Of a stretch of 64,000 nucleotides of DNA, positions 19,387-28,676 are shown in pieces. Numbering within the stretch: the first letter of the stretch is position 1; the number at the start of each line of letters is the position of its first letter. The position numbers and the translations under genes are program-made. This stretch comes from Alphaproteobacteria bacterium (lineage in GTDB: Bacteria > Pseudomonadota > Alphaproteobacteria > UBA6615): the NCBI GenBank assembly GCA_011087645.1, contig JAALLF010000001.1, positions 79,687-143,686 of the forward strand, in the 5' to 3' direction. The notes below the pieces were generated by a model. It was not told the origin of the DNA, searched no databases, and saw only the letters and a list, made by a program, of their open reading frames with translations.

Positions 19387-22300
19387 CTAACGATTTTTTA
19401 GCAAGTTATCCAGCAAGCCCCTGAGCGGGTCACTCGGTTGCGGAGGCGGTTGGCTGCCCGAACTGTCAGTCGGCGCGGGCTGTGGTTGGATACCCGGTAC
19501 CAGCTTGCGCAAAACCGAGCCTGCCGACTTACCAATTATGTATTGCTGAACCTCGTTGGAATTGACCAACCGTGTGTTTGGCCTGTCGAGTTGGCCTTTT
19601 TCTTCCACGATCACTCCGGGAAATTTCGGATGCTCGGGAAACAGGGTCTTGGCCTGAATATCGACCAGCCAACGCGGCAAATCGACATTTCCGGCAAAGT
19701 CGACCGTGGCGCAATCGGCATTGATGCGCTGGCGCGGCAGCGTGGCGATACCCTTGACGATATCGAACTGGCCGGCATAGTTGGCGATGCGTGTTGTGCC
19801 GCCTTGCGCCGACAGCACCAAGCCAAGAAAGCCCTCCAGGCCGTTCAAATTTCCCAACTGATTGCTGATCCGGCAGACATCGACACCTTCGGCAACTGCA
19901 TTGGTAAAGGCGACGTTGCCCTTACCCGACAAAGCGCCGACCAATTCGCGCTCGCTGCGACCTTGCGACGCCACGTCGATTTTCGCGTCGAGAACCCCCG
20001 AAGCGAGCTTAACGCTCGAAATCGGAAAGAGCAGATCGAGGACGCTCATCACGCCACGCCCCTCCTGTCCTGCCGCGCTGGTGAACTGAGCCGCATCAGC
20101 CCCGTCGACATTGAGCACATAACTCAACGACGGCACCTTCCTATCCGCCACCTGGCCGATCATGTTGAAAGCCCCGCCATAGGCGCGGCCCGATAACTCG
20201 CTGAGATCGAGGACGCCGTCGGTTAGCCTCATCGCAATTTTCGGGTTATCGACCTTCAAGTCGATGTAGGTAATCGCCGGCGCGGTGAGCGCGATTGCCC
20301 CATCGACCGTGCGCAACGCCGAAAAATCGAGACGGTCGTTCGACCACCGCGCGCCACCGGCACGCGGCCGAGCGGGTTGCCCCCCGCCGCGCGAAGAAGC
20401 GCCAGAAGACCCGGCCGCGGGGGCAGATCTTTTCTGCACCGGCAGAAACCAATCGACAATAATTTCACTGGTCTTTAGATCGCCGGTGATCCGTGGACGC
20501 GCGCCATCAAGCGCAACGCTGGTGTTGCTCTCGAACGAAACCGGCCCCGCACTACCTTTGAGATTGTCGATGCGCAGGGTCGTCGGATCGAAGGCCAAAT
20601 CGGTGGAGAATTTTAACGGCCCGGGCTGCGCCAATGCTGGTCGATACCCCGGCGAGAAGATGCGAATGGCTTTGGCAAGGTCCGGATGGTTCCCTGTCAA
20701 CGCAAGGCCGCCCGACATCTGTTTTGTGCCCGCTTCGGAAACCTGCCCCCGTAGACTAAACGTTCCAGCCCCGAGGGAGATACCGGCGCTGAAGGCGCTT
20801 TTCGGCAATGTCCCAGTTGCCGCCGCCGCTATGCGCAGCGCACCCGCCGAGCCACCGGCTTTGACAATTTTACTGTCGCCACCAATGCGCGACAGCAGGG
20901 CCTTGGCATCGCCGTGTTTCAAATCGAAGCTCAGGTCGAATTCCGGATCCGCGGTTAGCGCCAGCAGTTTGCCTTTGGTGGCAAGGGTGGCATCCAACGC
21001 CGTCAGGACCAGGTCTAGGTTCAAAGTATCGAGATCACCCGTTACCGATCCTTGTAACCGTCCCGGGCCAACAGGAAAGGACGACGGCGCCGCCAACATC
21101 TCCAGCAACCGGTCGGAGTCCTTGGTGTCGACATCGACTTTGAGGTCAACGGTAGGGGCCGCACTCGCCACCCCCGCGATCCGCCCCGACGCCTTAGCTC
21201 GGGCCCCAGCGAGGCTTTTCACCGAGGCATCGCGCAGTTCGAGGGCGCCGCCGGCGAGGGTACCGTCGATGTTAACGCCTTGGATGCTCTTGCCCCGAAA
21301 CGTCAAAGTTCCAGCCTTGAGCTGTACTACGGAGTCGAAGCTCTCGAGGAATGTCAGGCCGGGCGCACCCGGACTCTTTGGCGCGGGGTCGCCAGCAGAT
21401 GGAACGGCCGATGGGCTCGCGGTGCTAGTGTTTAACGGTGGCGGTGATTTCTCCGGCGCCGGCAGATAGGCGTCGATATTGAGCTTGTCGAGCGAAAGGC
21501 CGATCCCTAGCCCCAGCCGTTCGCGTAACGCTACAGCCACGCCACCGCGAACACGCGCACCATCGATCCCCAGATCGATATCGGTGACGTTTAGCTGATC
21601 GGGGACACCGTCGATTTTTGCGGTCAACGCCAGTTTACGCAGCCGATCCAGGGGCACCGCGGAGACATCAACACCCAGCCACGCCAGCAACCCCCGCAGA
21701 TCGTCGGCATTGGCTTCGCCCTGACCGCCGAACGCCGGAACGCCGTCGCGCGCGGCAACGAAACCGAACAGCGAGACGTCGGCGCTACCCGGCAATTGGG
21801 CCGTCAGTTGCGAAATTGTCAGTTCACCATCGGCCAATTGTGCATTCAACGCCGCCTGGCGAACCACCCCGCCGCGGTAGCGCACCGCTTCGGCCTTGGC
21901 CTCTATCGTCGCGTTCAATCCCTCCGGCAGAACAAACCCCGCCGCGGATCCGGCGGCCGTTACCGGCGCCGCGCCACCGCTCGGTATCGTCGGCGCACCG
22001 CCATCACCGCTGTTTGCCGAACCCGTCGATTGGAATTTTGGTAGCAGTTGATCCAGGTCGAGCTGCCCAACATTTAAGATCATATCGATGGCGGGGGATT
22101 CGCCGATGGCGACATTAGCCGCCCCCGTGGCGTTAATGTCGCCCAGTCCCACCGATAAATTGTTCAAAGAAACGGCGCTGCGATTGGCCGATAAATCACC
22201 CTTGATCGCCAACTCTGAGTCACCGAATGCGGCTAACGGGTCTTGACCGGTCACCGCCGCCATCAGGTCCGCAATATTCTCGGCCCTACCATCGAGATCC

Positions 22301-23058
22301 CCGGCGATGCGCGGTTCGTTGGGGAAACCCGACAACAGCCCCGAAAACGTCACCTCTGCGCCCGCCGTACCGGTTGAGACATTTACCGGAATAGCTCGAT
22401 CACCTTGCAGTTCGCCGATCGCAACGCGCAGATTTGTCGGCATACCGCGTAATACAACCTCGCCCTCGGCCCGGAACGGACCGAGCAACGAAGCGGCACC
22501 CAATGAGGCGTTGATGCCTTCGATGCGTTCGACGATATCGGGGCTGCGAAACACCACGATGCCGTCGCGCATCACCAAATCGTTGAGCTGTACCGACCCG
22601 CCGAAACCACTCGATTCCCTACCGCCCGCGCCTCCATCCACACCTGGAGCTGAGACCGCCGGCGTTTCGCTCGGCGCAAAGGTCCAATTGTTGCTGCCGT
22701 CGGCGAGCTGTTCGAGTTCGAACACTGGCTCGACCAACACCACTCGCTCGATCTCCACATTGCCGCCGAACAAGGGGCCCAGCGCGACCTCGACTTTGGC
22801 CGACTTCAACCGCACCAAATCGTCGGCCTGCGCGCCCGCAATATTGGACATTCGCACACCGGCAACGGAGACGCCCGGCACCGGCAATATCGTGAAGGAC
22901 AGGTCGCCGTCGATGATCAAATCACGGCCGGTCGCCGCGCGAACCTGGGCGGCGATATCCGCCTTTAAGGAATCGGCAGGGATAAAGCGCGGCGCGACAA
23001 AAGCGGCCGCCACCAGCACGACAAGAAGAACAACAATTCCGATCAGAAACTTACGCAC
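19387..23058 (-). CDS. AsmA-family envelope protein
   Basis: A 1,223-residue protein with one N-terminal membrane helix (about 4-26, FLIGIVVLLVVLVAAAFVAP) and a very long periplasmic region of beta-strand repeats. The AsmA N-terminal domain is clear (TGRDLIIDGDLSFTILPVPG, VSVAGVRMSN) and the C-terminal AsmA domain lies at about 900-1150. AsmA-like proteins are thought to bridge the periplasm and carry phospholipids to the outer membrane. Two Pro/Ser/Ala-rich linkers (about 535-565 and the last 40 residues) separate modules. The gene is alone, divergent from ggt and convergent with the RHH gene. Confidence 0.9.
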   Translation of the reverse strand: MRKFLIGIVVLLVVLVAAAFVAPRFIPADSLKADIAAQVRAATGRDLIIDGDLSFTILPVPGVSVAGVRMSNIAGAQADDLVRLKSAKVEVALGPLFGGNVEIERVVLVEPVFELEQLADGSNNWTFAPSETPAVSAPGVDGGAGGRESSGFGGSVQLNDLVMRDGIVVFRSPDIVERIEGINASLGAASLLGPFRAEGEVVLRGMPTNLRVAIGELQGDRAIPVNVSTGTAGAEVTFSGLLSGFPNEPRIAGDLDGRAENIADLMAAVTGQDPLAAFGDSELAIKGDLSANRSAVSLNNLSVGLGDINATGAANVAIGESPAIDMILNVGQLDLDQLLPKFQSTGSANSGDGGAPTIPSGGAAPVTAAGSAAGFVLPEGLNATIEAKAEAVRYRGGVVRQAALNAQLADGELTISQLTAQLPGSADVSLFGFVAARDGVPAFGGQGEANADDLRGLLAWLGVDVSAVPLDRLRKLALTAKIDGVPDQLNVTDIDLGIDGARVRGGVAVALRERLGLGIGLSLDKLNIDAYLPAPEKSPPPLNTSTASPSAVPSAGDPAPKSPGAPGLTFLESFDSVVQLKAGTLTFRGKSIQGVNIDGTLAGGALELRDASVKSLAGARAKASGRIAGVASAAPTVDLKVDVDTKDSDRLLEMLAAPSSFPVGPGRLQGSVTGDLDTLNLDLVLTALDATLATKGKLLALTADPEFDLSFDLKHGDAKALLSRIGGDSKIVKAGGSAGALRIAAAATGTLPKSAFSAGISLGAGTFSLRGQVSEAGTKQMSGGLALTGNHPDLAKAIRIFSPGYRPALAQPGPLKFSTDLAFDPTTLRIDNLKGSAGPVSFESNTSVALDGARPRITGDLKTSEIIVDWFLPVQKRSAPAAGSSGASSRGGGQPARPRAGGARWSNDRLDFSALRTVDGAIALTAPAITYIDLKVDNPKIAMRLTDGVLDLSELSGRAYGGAFNMIGQVADRKVPSLSYVLNVDGADAAQFTSAAGQEGRGVMSVLDLLFPISSVKLASGVLDAKIDVASQGRSERELVGALSGKGNVAFTNAVAEGVDVCRISNQLGNLNGLEGFLGLVLSAQGGTTRIANYAGQFDIVKGIATLPRQRINADCATVDFAGNVDLPRWLVDIQAKTLFPEHPKFPGVIVEEKGQLDRPNTRLVNSNEVQQYIIGKSAGSVLRKLVPGIQPQPAPTDSSGSQPPPQPSDPLRGLLDNLLKNR

Positions 23059-23251
23059 CTACCACCTTCTTCCTGCGCCCGTTGGGGACCCAAATGGCGT
23101 GTAAATCAGCGGATCTAACCATATTCTAAGCTAGAGGAAGCGAGGGGCCAGGGCAAACCGATCCGCCGTGTGAAAACGCCAAACGATCACAATTCCGCGT
23201 GACCGAATCCCGGCCCTTGGAGCGCGCGGCAAATCGTGTCAGCCTCCCGCT

Positions 23252-25021
23252 ATGGCAAACCCGAAACATGCCGCACGGCTTATGAAAATTCCCGCCCTAT
23301 TGGCCGGTCTGTTGACTGTTGTCGCGTCACCAGCCCTCGCGCAAAGCCCGCAGCCGGAAGACGGCACTGGCCGCAAGGCCCATACCCTGGCGCGCGCCCA
23401 ACGGCACATGGTTGCCGCGGCGAACCCGGACGCGGTCACCGCCGGTTTGGAGATGCTACGTGCCGGCGGTAGCGCGGCCGATGCGGCGGTCGCGGTTCAG
23501 CTGGTTTTGAACCTGGTCGAGCCGCAAAGTTCCGGCATCGGCGGCGGCGCCTTTCTGCTCCACCATGATGGCGCCAGCAAAGAACTTATCGCCTATGACG
23601 GGCGCGAAACCGCGCCCACGGCAGCAACCGAAAAGCTGTTTCTCAGAATCGACGGCATGCCGATGGGGTTCTTCGACGCGGTGGTCGGCGGCCGCTCGGT
23701 CGGTACGCCGGGCACCGTAGCGCTCTTGGCCAGCGTGCATGAAACCCATGGAAAGTTACCCTGGAAACGTCTTTTCGAGCCGGCGATCGCTTTGGCCGAA
23801 AATGGCTTTACCGTCAACGCCCGCTTGGAAGGACTACTGCAAGGCCGGCGGGGCGAACGCCTGCGCAGTCACGCGCCGGCGGCCAATTATTTCTTTCCAG
23901 GCGGCGTTCCGCTCAAAGCCGGTCAAACTGTCACCAACAAACCCTTCGCCGACACGCTGCGCACCATCGCGGAGAATGGGTCGGAGGCATTTTACACCGG
24001 TGCCATCGCCAGTGACGTCGTGGCCACTGTGCAAGGCGCGACGGGAAATCCAGGCGTCCTGTCCGAGGCGGACTTGGCGGGCTACCGCGCGATAAAACGG
24101 GCACCGGTCTGCCATATCTATCGCGGCCACCGGGTCTGCGGCATGGGACCGCCCAGTTCCGGTGCGCTCACGGTGGGGCAAATTCTCGGTATTCTTGAAC
24201 ATTTCGACTTGCCGGGCCTGGGACCCAACAATGTCGAGAGTTGGCACCTGATCGCCGAAGCCAGCAAGCTCGCTTTCGCCGACCGGGCCCTCTATATGGC
24301 CGACGCCGACTTCGTATCAGTCCCGGTCAAAGGCTTACTCGATCCCGCCTATTTAACCGGACGGGCGCAATCCATCACCCTCAATAAGCCGCAGGAGACC
24401 CCGGTCGCCGCCGGCAATCCGCCGTGGCGCGACGGCGCGCGCTTCGCCCCCGACCAAATGCGCGGCCGTCCCGGCACCAGCCATATCTCGATCATCGACG
24501 GCGACGGCAACGCGGTGTCGATGACCACCACGATCGAGGGCGCCTTCGGCTCGCAACTGATGGTGCGCGGCTTTTTGCTCAATAACGAGCTGACCGATTT
24601 TTCCTTTCGGCCCACCCGGGGCGGACGGCCGGTCGCTAACCGTGTTGAGTCCGGCAAGCGACCGCGCAGTTCCATGGCGCCGACCATGGTGTTCGATAGC
24701 GAAGGCAATCTCGAGCTGATTATCGGCTCGCCCGGCGGCAGTCGGATTATCGGCTATGTGGCGCAGACCGTGATCGCGGTGCTCGATTGGGACCTCGACA
24801 TTCAGGCCGCGATCGATCTGGGCCATGTCGTCAACCTCAACGGCGACACCGATCTCGAAGCCGGCACCTCGGCGGTTCTCCTGCAACCCGGGTTAGCGAC
24901 GCGCGGGCACGAAACGCGGCTGCGCGATCTCAACAGCGGGTTACACGGCATCGTGGTGACCAAGGACGGCCTGTTCGGTGGCGCCGACCCGCGCCGGGAA
25001 GGCGTGGCGCGCGGGGACTAA
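23252..25021 (+). CDS. ggt: Gamma-glutamyltranspeptidase
   Basis: Periplasmic N-terminal-nucleophile enzyme that cleaves or transfers the gamma-glutamyl group of glutathione and similar compounds. The 589-residue precursor has a signal peptide (about 11-31, ending SPALAQ), then GLEMLRAGGSAADAAVA and GIGGGAFLLHH. The self-cleavage site with the catalytic Thr is in GRPGTSHISIIDGDGNAVSMT. The oxyanion and substrate loops are present (RPRSSMAPTMVF, GSPGGSRII). A start at ATG 23282 would give a more standard signal peptide; neither start has a clear ribosome site. 5-oxoprolinase, which could use its products, lies a few genes away. Confidence 0.95.
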   Translation: MANPKHAARLMKIPALLAGLLTVVASPALAQSPQPEDGTGRKAHTLARAQRHMVAAANPDAVTAGLEMLRAGGSAADAAVAVQLVLNLVEPQSSGIGGGAFLLHHDGASKELIAYDGRETAPTAATEKLFLRIDGMPMGFFDAVVGGRSVGTPGTVALLASVHETHGKLPWKRLFEPAIALAENGFTVNARLEGLLQGRRGERLRSHAPAANYFFPGGVPLKAGQTVTNKPFADTLRTIAENGSEAFYTGAIASDVVATVQGATGNPGVLSEADLAGYRAIKRAPVCHIYRGHRVCGMGPPSSGALTVGQILGILEHFDLPGLGPNNVESWHLIAEASKLAFADRALYMADADFVSVPVKGLLDPAYLTGRAQSITLNKPQETPVAAGNPPWRDGARFAPDQMRGRPGTSHISIIDGDGNAVSMTTTIEGAFGSQLMVRGFLLNNELTDFSFRPTRGGRPVANRVESGKRPRSSMAPTMVFDSEGNLELIIGSPGGSRIIGYVAQTVIAVLDWDLDIQAAIDLGHVVNLNGDTDLEAGTSAVLLQPGLATRGHETRLRDLNSGLHGIVVTKDGLFGGADPRREGVARGD

Positions 25022-25037
25022 GCGCGGCGCCGCCAGC

Positions 25038-25850
25038 TCACACCCCAGCGGTGAATATATGCGCCTGGATCTTCGCCGCGATCGGACCATTACCGTACTG
25101 ATCCGCAATTGCTTGGGTCGCTCGTTCGGTCACATGTTCGAGTAGGCTCGCATCGCGCGCCTCGATTTCGCTGCGCAGCGGCGTGCCCTCGCAATACGCA
25201 ACCGCCGCGTGACGGGGAGAGGGCGCGGGACTTTCCTCTGTTATCGTCGTAACGGAAACGTTGCCGAAACCGGCACTGTGCAACTCTTCTTCAATGGCAC
25301 CCGTATCGTGGTAGCCATGCGGCGTACGCAGTAAAAATTGCGGCGGGTCCCCGGGAAAGATAGATGCCGCAGTCTGGGTCACAATATCGGCAATCTCATT
25401 CACACCGATATGGTCCCAAACGTTGAAATGAAACCGCCCGCCTGGTTTCAAAACGCGTTTCGCTTCGGCATATCCCGCAACTCTGTCCGGGAAAAACATT
25501 ACGCCGAACTGGCAGACGGCCGCATCGAAAGACGCGTCATCGAAAGGTAGCTCCAGCGCATCGGCCTGCTGCCAGGTAATACGGTCATCCGGTCCTTGCC
25601 GGCTTGCCGCATGATCGAGCATCGGCTGGTTGAGGTCGGTGACAACGTAGCGGGCTGCGGGGTTAAGACGCGCTGCTAGCGCGCGGGTTACGACACCGCT
25701 GCCTGCCGCAGTTTCCAGAACAGTCTCAGGCTTGAGGGCGACGACGCGTTCGGCTAGGTCGGCCGCATAGGCCTCAAAAATCATCGGCACCAAATAGGTG
25801 TCGTAGAGTTCGGGAATGGAGCCCGAGAATATTTTATCGCTATCGGTCAT
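25038..25850 (-). CDS. Class I SAM-dependent methyltransferase
   Basis: A 270-residue cytoplasmic protein with a class I methyltransferase core: motif I VLETAAGSGVVTRALA (about 44-59), the acidic strand-2 position VVTDLNQPML, DALELPFDDASFDAAVCQFG (motif IV), and RVLKPGGRFHFNVWDH (motif V/VI). It resembles ubiquinone/menaquinone-type C-methyltransferases and Methyltransf_11/25 members, but the substrate cannot be told. It ends the minus-strand run after the Bcr/CflA exporter (77-bp gap) and converges on ggt. Confidence 0.9.
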   Translation of the reverse strand: MTDSDKIFSGSIPELYDTYLVPMIFEAYAADLAERVVALKPETVLETAAGSGVVTRALAARLNPAARYVVTDLNQPMLDHAASRQGPDDRITWQQADALELPFDDASFDAAVCQFGVMFFPDRVAGYAEAKRVLKPGGRFHFNVWDHIGVNEIADIVTQTAASIFPGDPPQFLLRTPHGYHDTGAIEEELHSAGFGNVSVTTITEESPAPSPRHAAVAYCEGTPLRSEIEARDASLLEHVTERATQAIADQYGNGPIAAKIQAHIFTAGV

Positions 25851-25927
25851 CTAGAGTCCCCAATGTTCAAGCAAAAGGGAGATTAATCTCCTGACCGACA
25901 TATTTAGAATACTTATTCACCGCGCCA

Positions 25928-27118
25928 TCAAGCGCGCCGTCCCAAACGCGGCAAAAACACAATTGACACCAACCCGAGTACCGCGGCCAGTGTCACAACG
26001 ATGACCATGGGAACGGGCGTGCCGTCCTGAACGATACCAACGGCCTGGGCGAATATGGCGCCAGTCGACATCTGCATGAAACTCATCAAGCCTGAGGCCG
26101 ACCCGGCGATGCGCGGATTGATGCTCACTGCGGCCGCTTGGGCGTTCGGCATGATTAAGCCGTTGGCGAAAGCCATGCCGGCGCCCGGTAGGAATATCGC
26201 CCAAACTGTCCACTGGCCGGCCAGCACCAACACCACCATGATCAGTCCGAATATGACGGATAAGACGCTACCCACCAGGATCATACGGTCGACGCCGACC
26301 CGTCCAGCAATGCGCGCGGTAATGAAGGTGCCGAGCATGAAGCCGGCGGAGATAATCAGCAGCAAGACCCCCAACTCGGTCGGTGGACGGTTCAAGACCC
26401 GCACGACGACAAACGGCGCGCCGCCGATAAAAGCCATGAACATGCCCAGACCGAAACTCAGCTGACCGGCATAGCCCAAGAAAGCCGGTATCCGCAGTAG
26501 CGAGATGAAACTGAGCAGCATGCCGCCGAGCGATTGATCGCGTACCGGCTGTTCCCGGGTTTCGGGCACTCGCGGATAGGCCAGAGCAAGCGCCGCCAAG
26601 CCGACGATCCCGGTGAACACGAAAATCGAGCGCCAGCCCGTAAAATCGTTGAGCACGCCGCCGATCAACGGCGCGACCATGGGCGCCATCACCAGGGCCG
26701 TCACCATATAGGCAAGCATCTTGGCCGCCGTTTCCCGGTCGAACAGGTCGCGGATAATCGCCCGGCTGAGCACCATGCCGGCAGCGCCGCCGATGGCCTG
26801 CACCACCCGGCCCAATATCAAAATCCAGATCGACGGCGCGACGGCGCAGATCACGCTGCCGATCAGAAAGATCGCCAACCCGATCACCATCACCGGGCGG
26901 CGGCCAAAACGATCCGACGCCGGACCATAGGCCAGGCTAGCAATAGCGATGGCGATCAGCGAGCTCGATAGGACTAGTTGCGCGCGGCCGGGCGAAACGG
27001 AAAATGCGTCCTGGATCGCCGGTAGCGCGGGCAGAAATATCTGCATCGACATCGGCCCCAACGCGGTGATGGCCGCCAGGATGATGATGAGAATTCGGGA
27101 CGATGCGGGAGTGACCAC
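25928..27118 (-). CDS. Bcr/CflA family drug-resistance MFS transporter
   Basis: A 396-residue inner-membrane exporter with about 12 hydrophobic segments. It shows the MFS motif A after helix 2 (YGPASDRFGRRPVMVIGL) and the family's N-terminal PMSMQIFLPALPAIQDAF. Bcr/CflA proteins export drugs or small metabolites with protons; the substrate here is unknown. The start is GTG 27118, with only a weak AGG upstream. It lies between the TPR gene and a methyltransferase on the same strand. Confidence 0.93.
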   Translation of the reverse strand: MVTPASSRILIIILAAITALGPMSMQIFLPALPAIQDAFSVSPGRAQLVLSSSLIAIAIASLAYGPASDRFGRRPVMVIGLAIFLIGSVICAVAPSIWILILGRVVQAIGGAAGMVLSRAIIRDLFDRETAAKMLAYMVTALVMAPMVAPLIGGVLNDFTGWRSIFVFTGIVGLAALALAYPRVPETREQPVRDQSLGGMLLSFISLLRIPAFLGYAGQLSFGLGMFMAFIGGAPFVVVRVLNRPPTELGVLLLIISAGFMLGTFITARIAGRVGVDRMILVGSVLSVIFGLIMVVLVLAGQWTVWAIFLPGAGMAFANGLIMPNAQAAAVSINPRIAGSASGLMSFMQMSTGAIFAQAVGIVQDGTPVPMVIVVTLAAVLGLVSIVFLPRLGRRA

Positions 27119-27264
27119 GCGCTAACCTGTGTGAAAGTTGGAGACACGGCAGCGCAACCCGCCTGCCTCGCTCAGCCAAGCTACATATCACCCGCCACGA
27201 AATCGCCGAAGCGGCAATTACGCAAAGGTCATACGTAATGCGCGCAAGTTCACGGGCCGGCCCC

Positions 27265-28593
27265 CTACCCCATCAGGGCTTCAGCACGCTTCATACTGGT
27301 CTTGTTATAGAGACTGTCGGGTTTTTGGCTCAGGCGTTCGGCGACCAACGCCTGGGCCAGACTATCACGGCCGGCACGGATCGCCGCCTCGACCAGGGTG
27401 CGGTGGACCACATCGCGCTGGGCGTTGCTGCCACCGAATCGATGGGCGATCTCAACCATCGGCAAGATCAGATCGACGGTCGTCGCATAGTCACCTTGGC
27501 CAAACGCCTGAATCGCGCGGGCCAGTGGCAGGCCTACATCAGCGGTCATCATGGCATTGGTGCCGCCGCCATCGAGCCGCTTTTCCATCGTCGCCAAAAT
27601 GGTGCGGGCCGACTCCGGGCGATCGTCGCCGACAAACGCCATCATCGCATGGACGTCGTTGAAGGCGTAGTAGCCATCTTCCATTGTGCCTTCCCACATT
27701 TCGGCCAGCTCGCCCCACCGGTCGCCCACATCGATGCCGTCGAGATGCAGCCGCCACAGCAACGCCGAGGCGTCGAGCATCTCCAGCGCCACATCGCTGG
27801 CTTCGGGCCGCACCCCGGTATCGTAGATTTCCAGCACCCGCGCCGTCTCACCCCGGTCGAGATGATAGAGCGAGAGGTGCCACCAATTGTGGAAGGCGAA
27901 CATATTGTCGCTCGCCCAATCGTCGGTGCGCTCGGTCATCCAACCGACGCCGTTGTCGAGACGCCCGGTCATTTCCAGCACATGGGCCACGGCATGGATC
28001 GCCCACGGATCGCGCGGGTTCAACTCGACGGCGCGCCGGCCGGTGTCCTCGGCGCGCTCAAACTCGTTCATTTCTTCCAATCCGAAGGCGCGCATACCCA
28101 GGACAAAACCGAAGCCCGGCACGCTGTCGTCCCAATGCGGCAGCGCCCGGCCGATACGGTCGCGCAGCATCGACGACCGGCCCAGATAAAAGTCGCCGAG
28201 ATGGGCCAACTGCAGGGCCATCAGATCGCGTGGATAATCGACCGCGACGGCGCCCCAAGCATCGGTCGCGCCGCGAAAATCGCCGTCGAGCCAGGCCCGT
28301 AACGCGGCGATATGACCACGCTCGCGATCATTGGCCTGCCCAGCCAACGCCTCGGCCGCCTCGACGCTTTCGCGCAATCCCGGTTCGGCGGCTTTTTCCG
28401 AAGCAACCGCGTGCATGCCGCCGCGCAGGCAATGGCCCATGATGAAGTCGGGATCTTCCGCAATCGCGGTGTCGATGACTTCCAGCGGGTCGATGTAAAA
28501 CCCATTTAACAACGTGAGGGATTCCTCGAAACGATCGAGGGACGCGCCGTTATCGGACGATACCGGCACACCGCGGCTGTCGGACATAGGCAT
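27265..28593 (-). CDS. TTC38-like tetratricopeptide repeat protein
   Basis: A 442-residue, mostly helical protein without signal peptide. Repeated TPR-like helix pairs run from about 40 to 420 (for example FERAEDTGRRAVELNPRDPW followed by IHAVAHVLEMTGR). The central FHNWWHLSLYHLDRGE motif is a hallmark of the TTC38 family, shared by bacteria and animals. Its molecular role is not known. It follows 5-oxoprolinase by 83 bp on the same strand, which suggests co-expression but not a specific function. Confidence 0.85.
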   Translation of the reverse strand: MPMSDSRGVPVSSDNGASLDRFEESLTLLNGFYIDPLEVIDTAIAEDPDFIMGHCLRGGMHAVASEKAAEPGLRESVEAAEALAGQANDRERGHIAALRAWLDGDFRGATDAWGAVAVDYPRDLMALQLAHLGDFYLGRSSMLRDRIGRALPHWDDSVPGFGFVLGMRAFGLEEMNEFERAEDTGRRAVELNPRDPWAIHAVAHVLEMTGRLDNGVGWMTERTDDWASDNMFAFHNWWHLSLYHLDRGETARVLEIYDTGVRPEASDVALEMLDASALLWRLHLDGIDVGDRWGELAEMWEGTMEDGYYAFNDVHAMMAFVGDDRPESARTILATMEKRLDGGGTNAMMTADVGLPLARAIQAFGQGDYATTVDLILPMVEIAHRFGGSNAQRDVVHRTLVEAAIRAGRDSLAQALVAERLSQKPDSLYNKTSMKRAEALMG

Positions 28594-28676
28594 GATGCTT
28601 GCTCCCTTGATTGAGTAGGCGCGACCTCAACGGCCGCCGGTCTATCAAACTACAACCCAGGATCGAACTTCAATGG

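Noticed and set aside
27238..28302. Long plus-strand frame opposite the TTC38-like gene
   Set aside because: His/Arg/Ala-rich shadow sequence with no motif, while the minus strand encodes clear TPR helices and the FHNWWHL signature.
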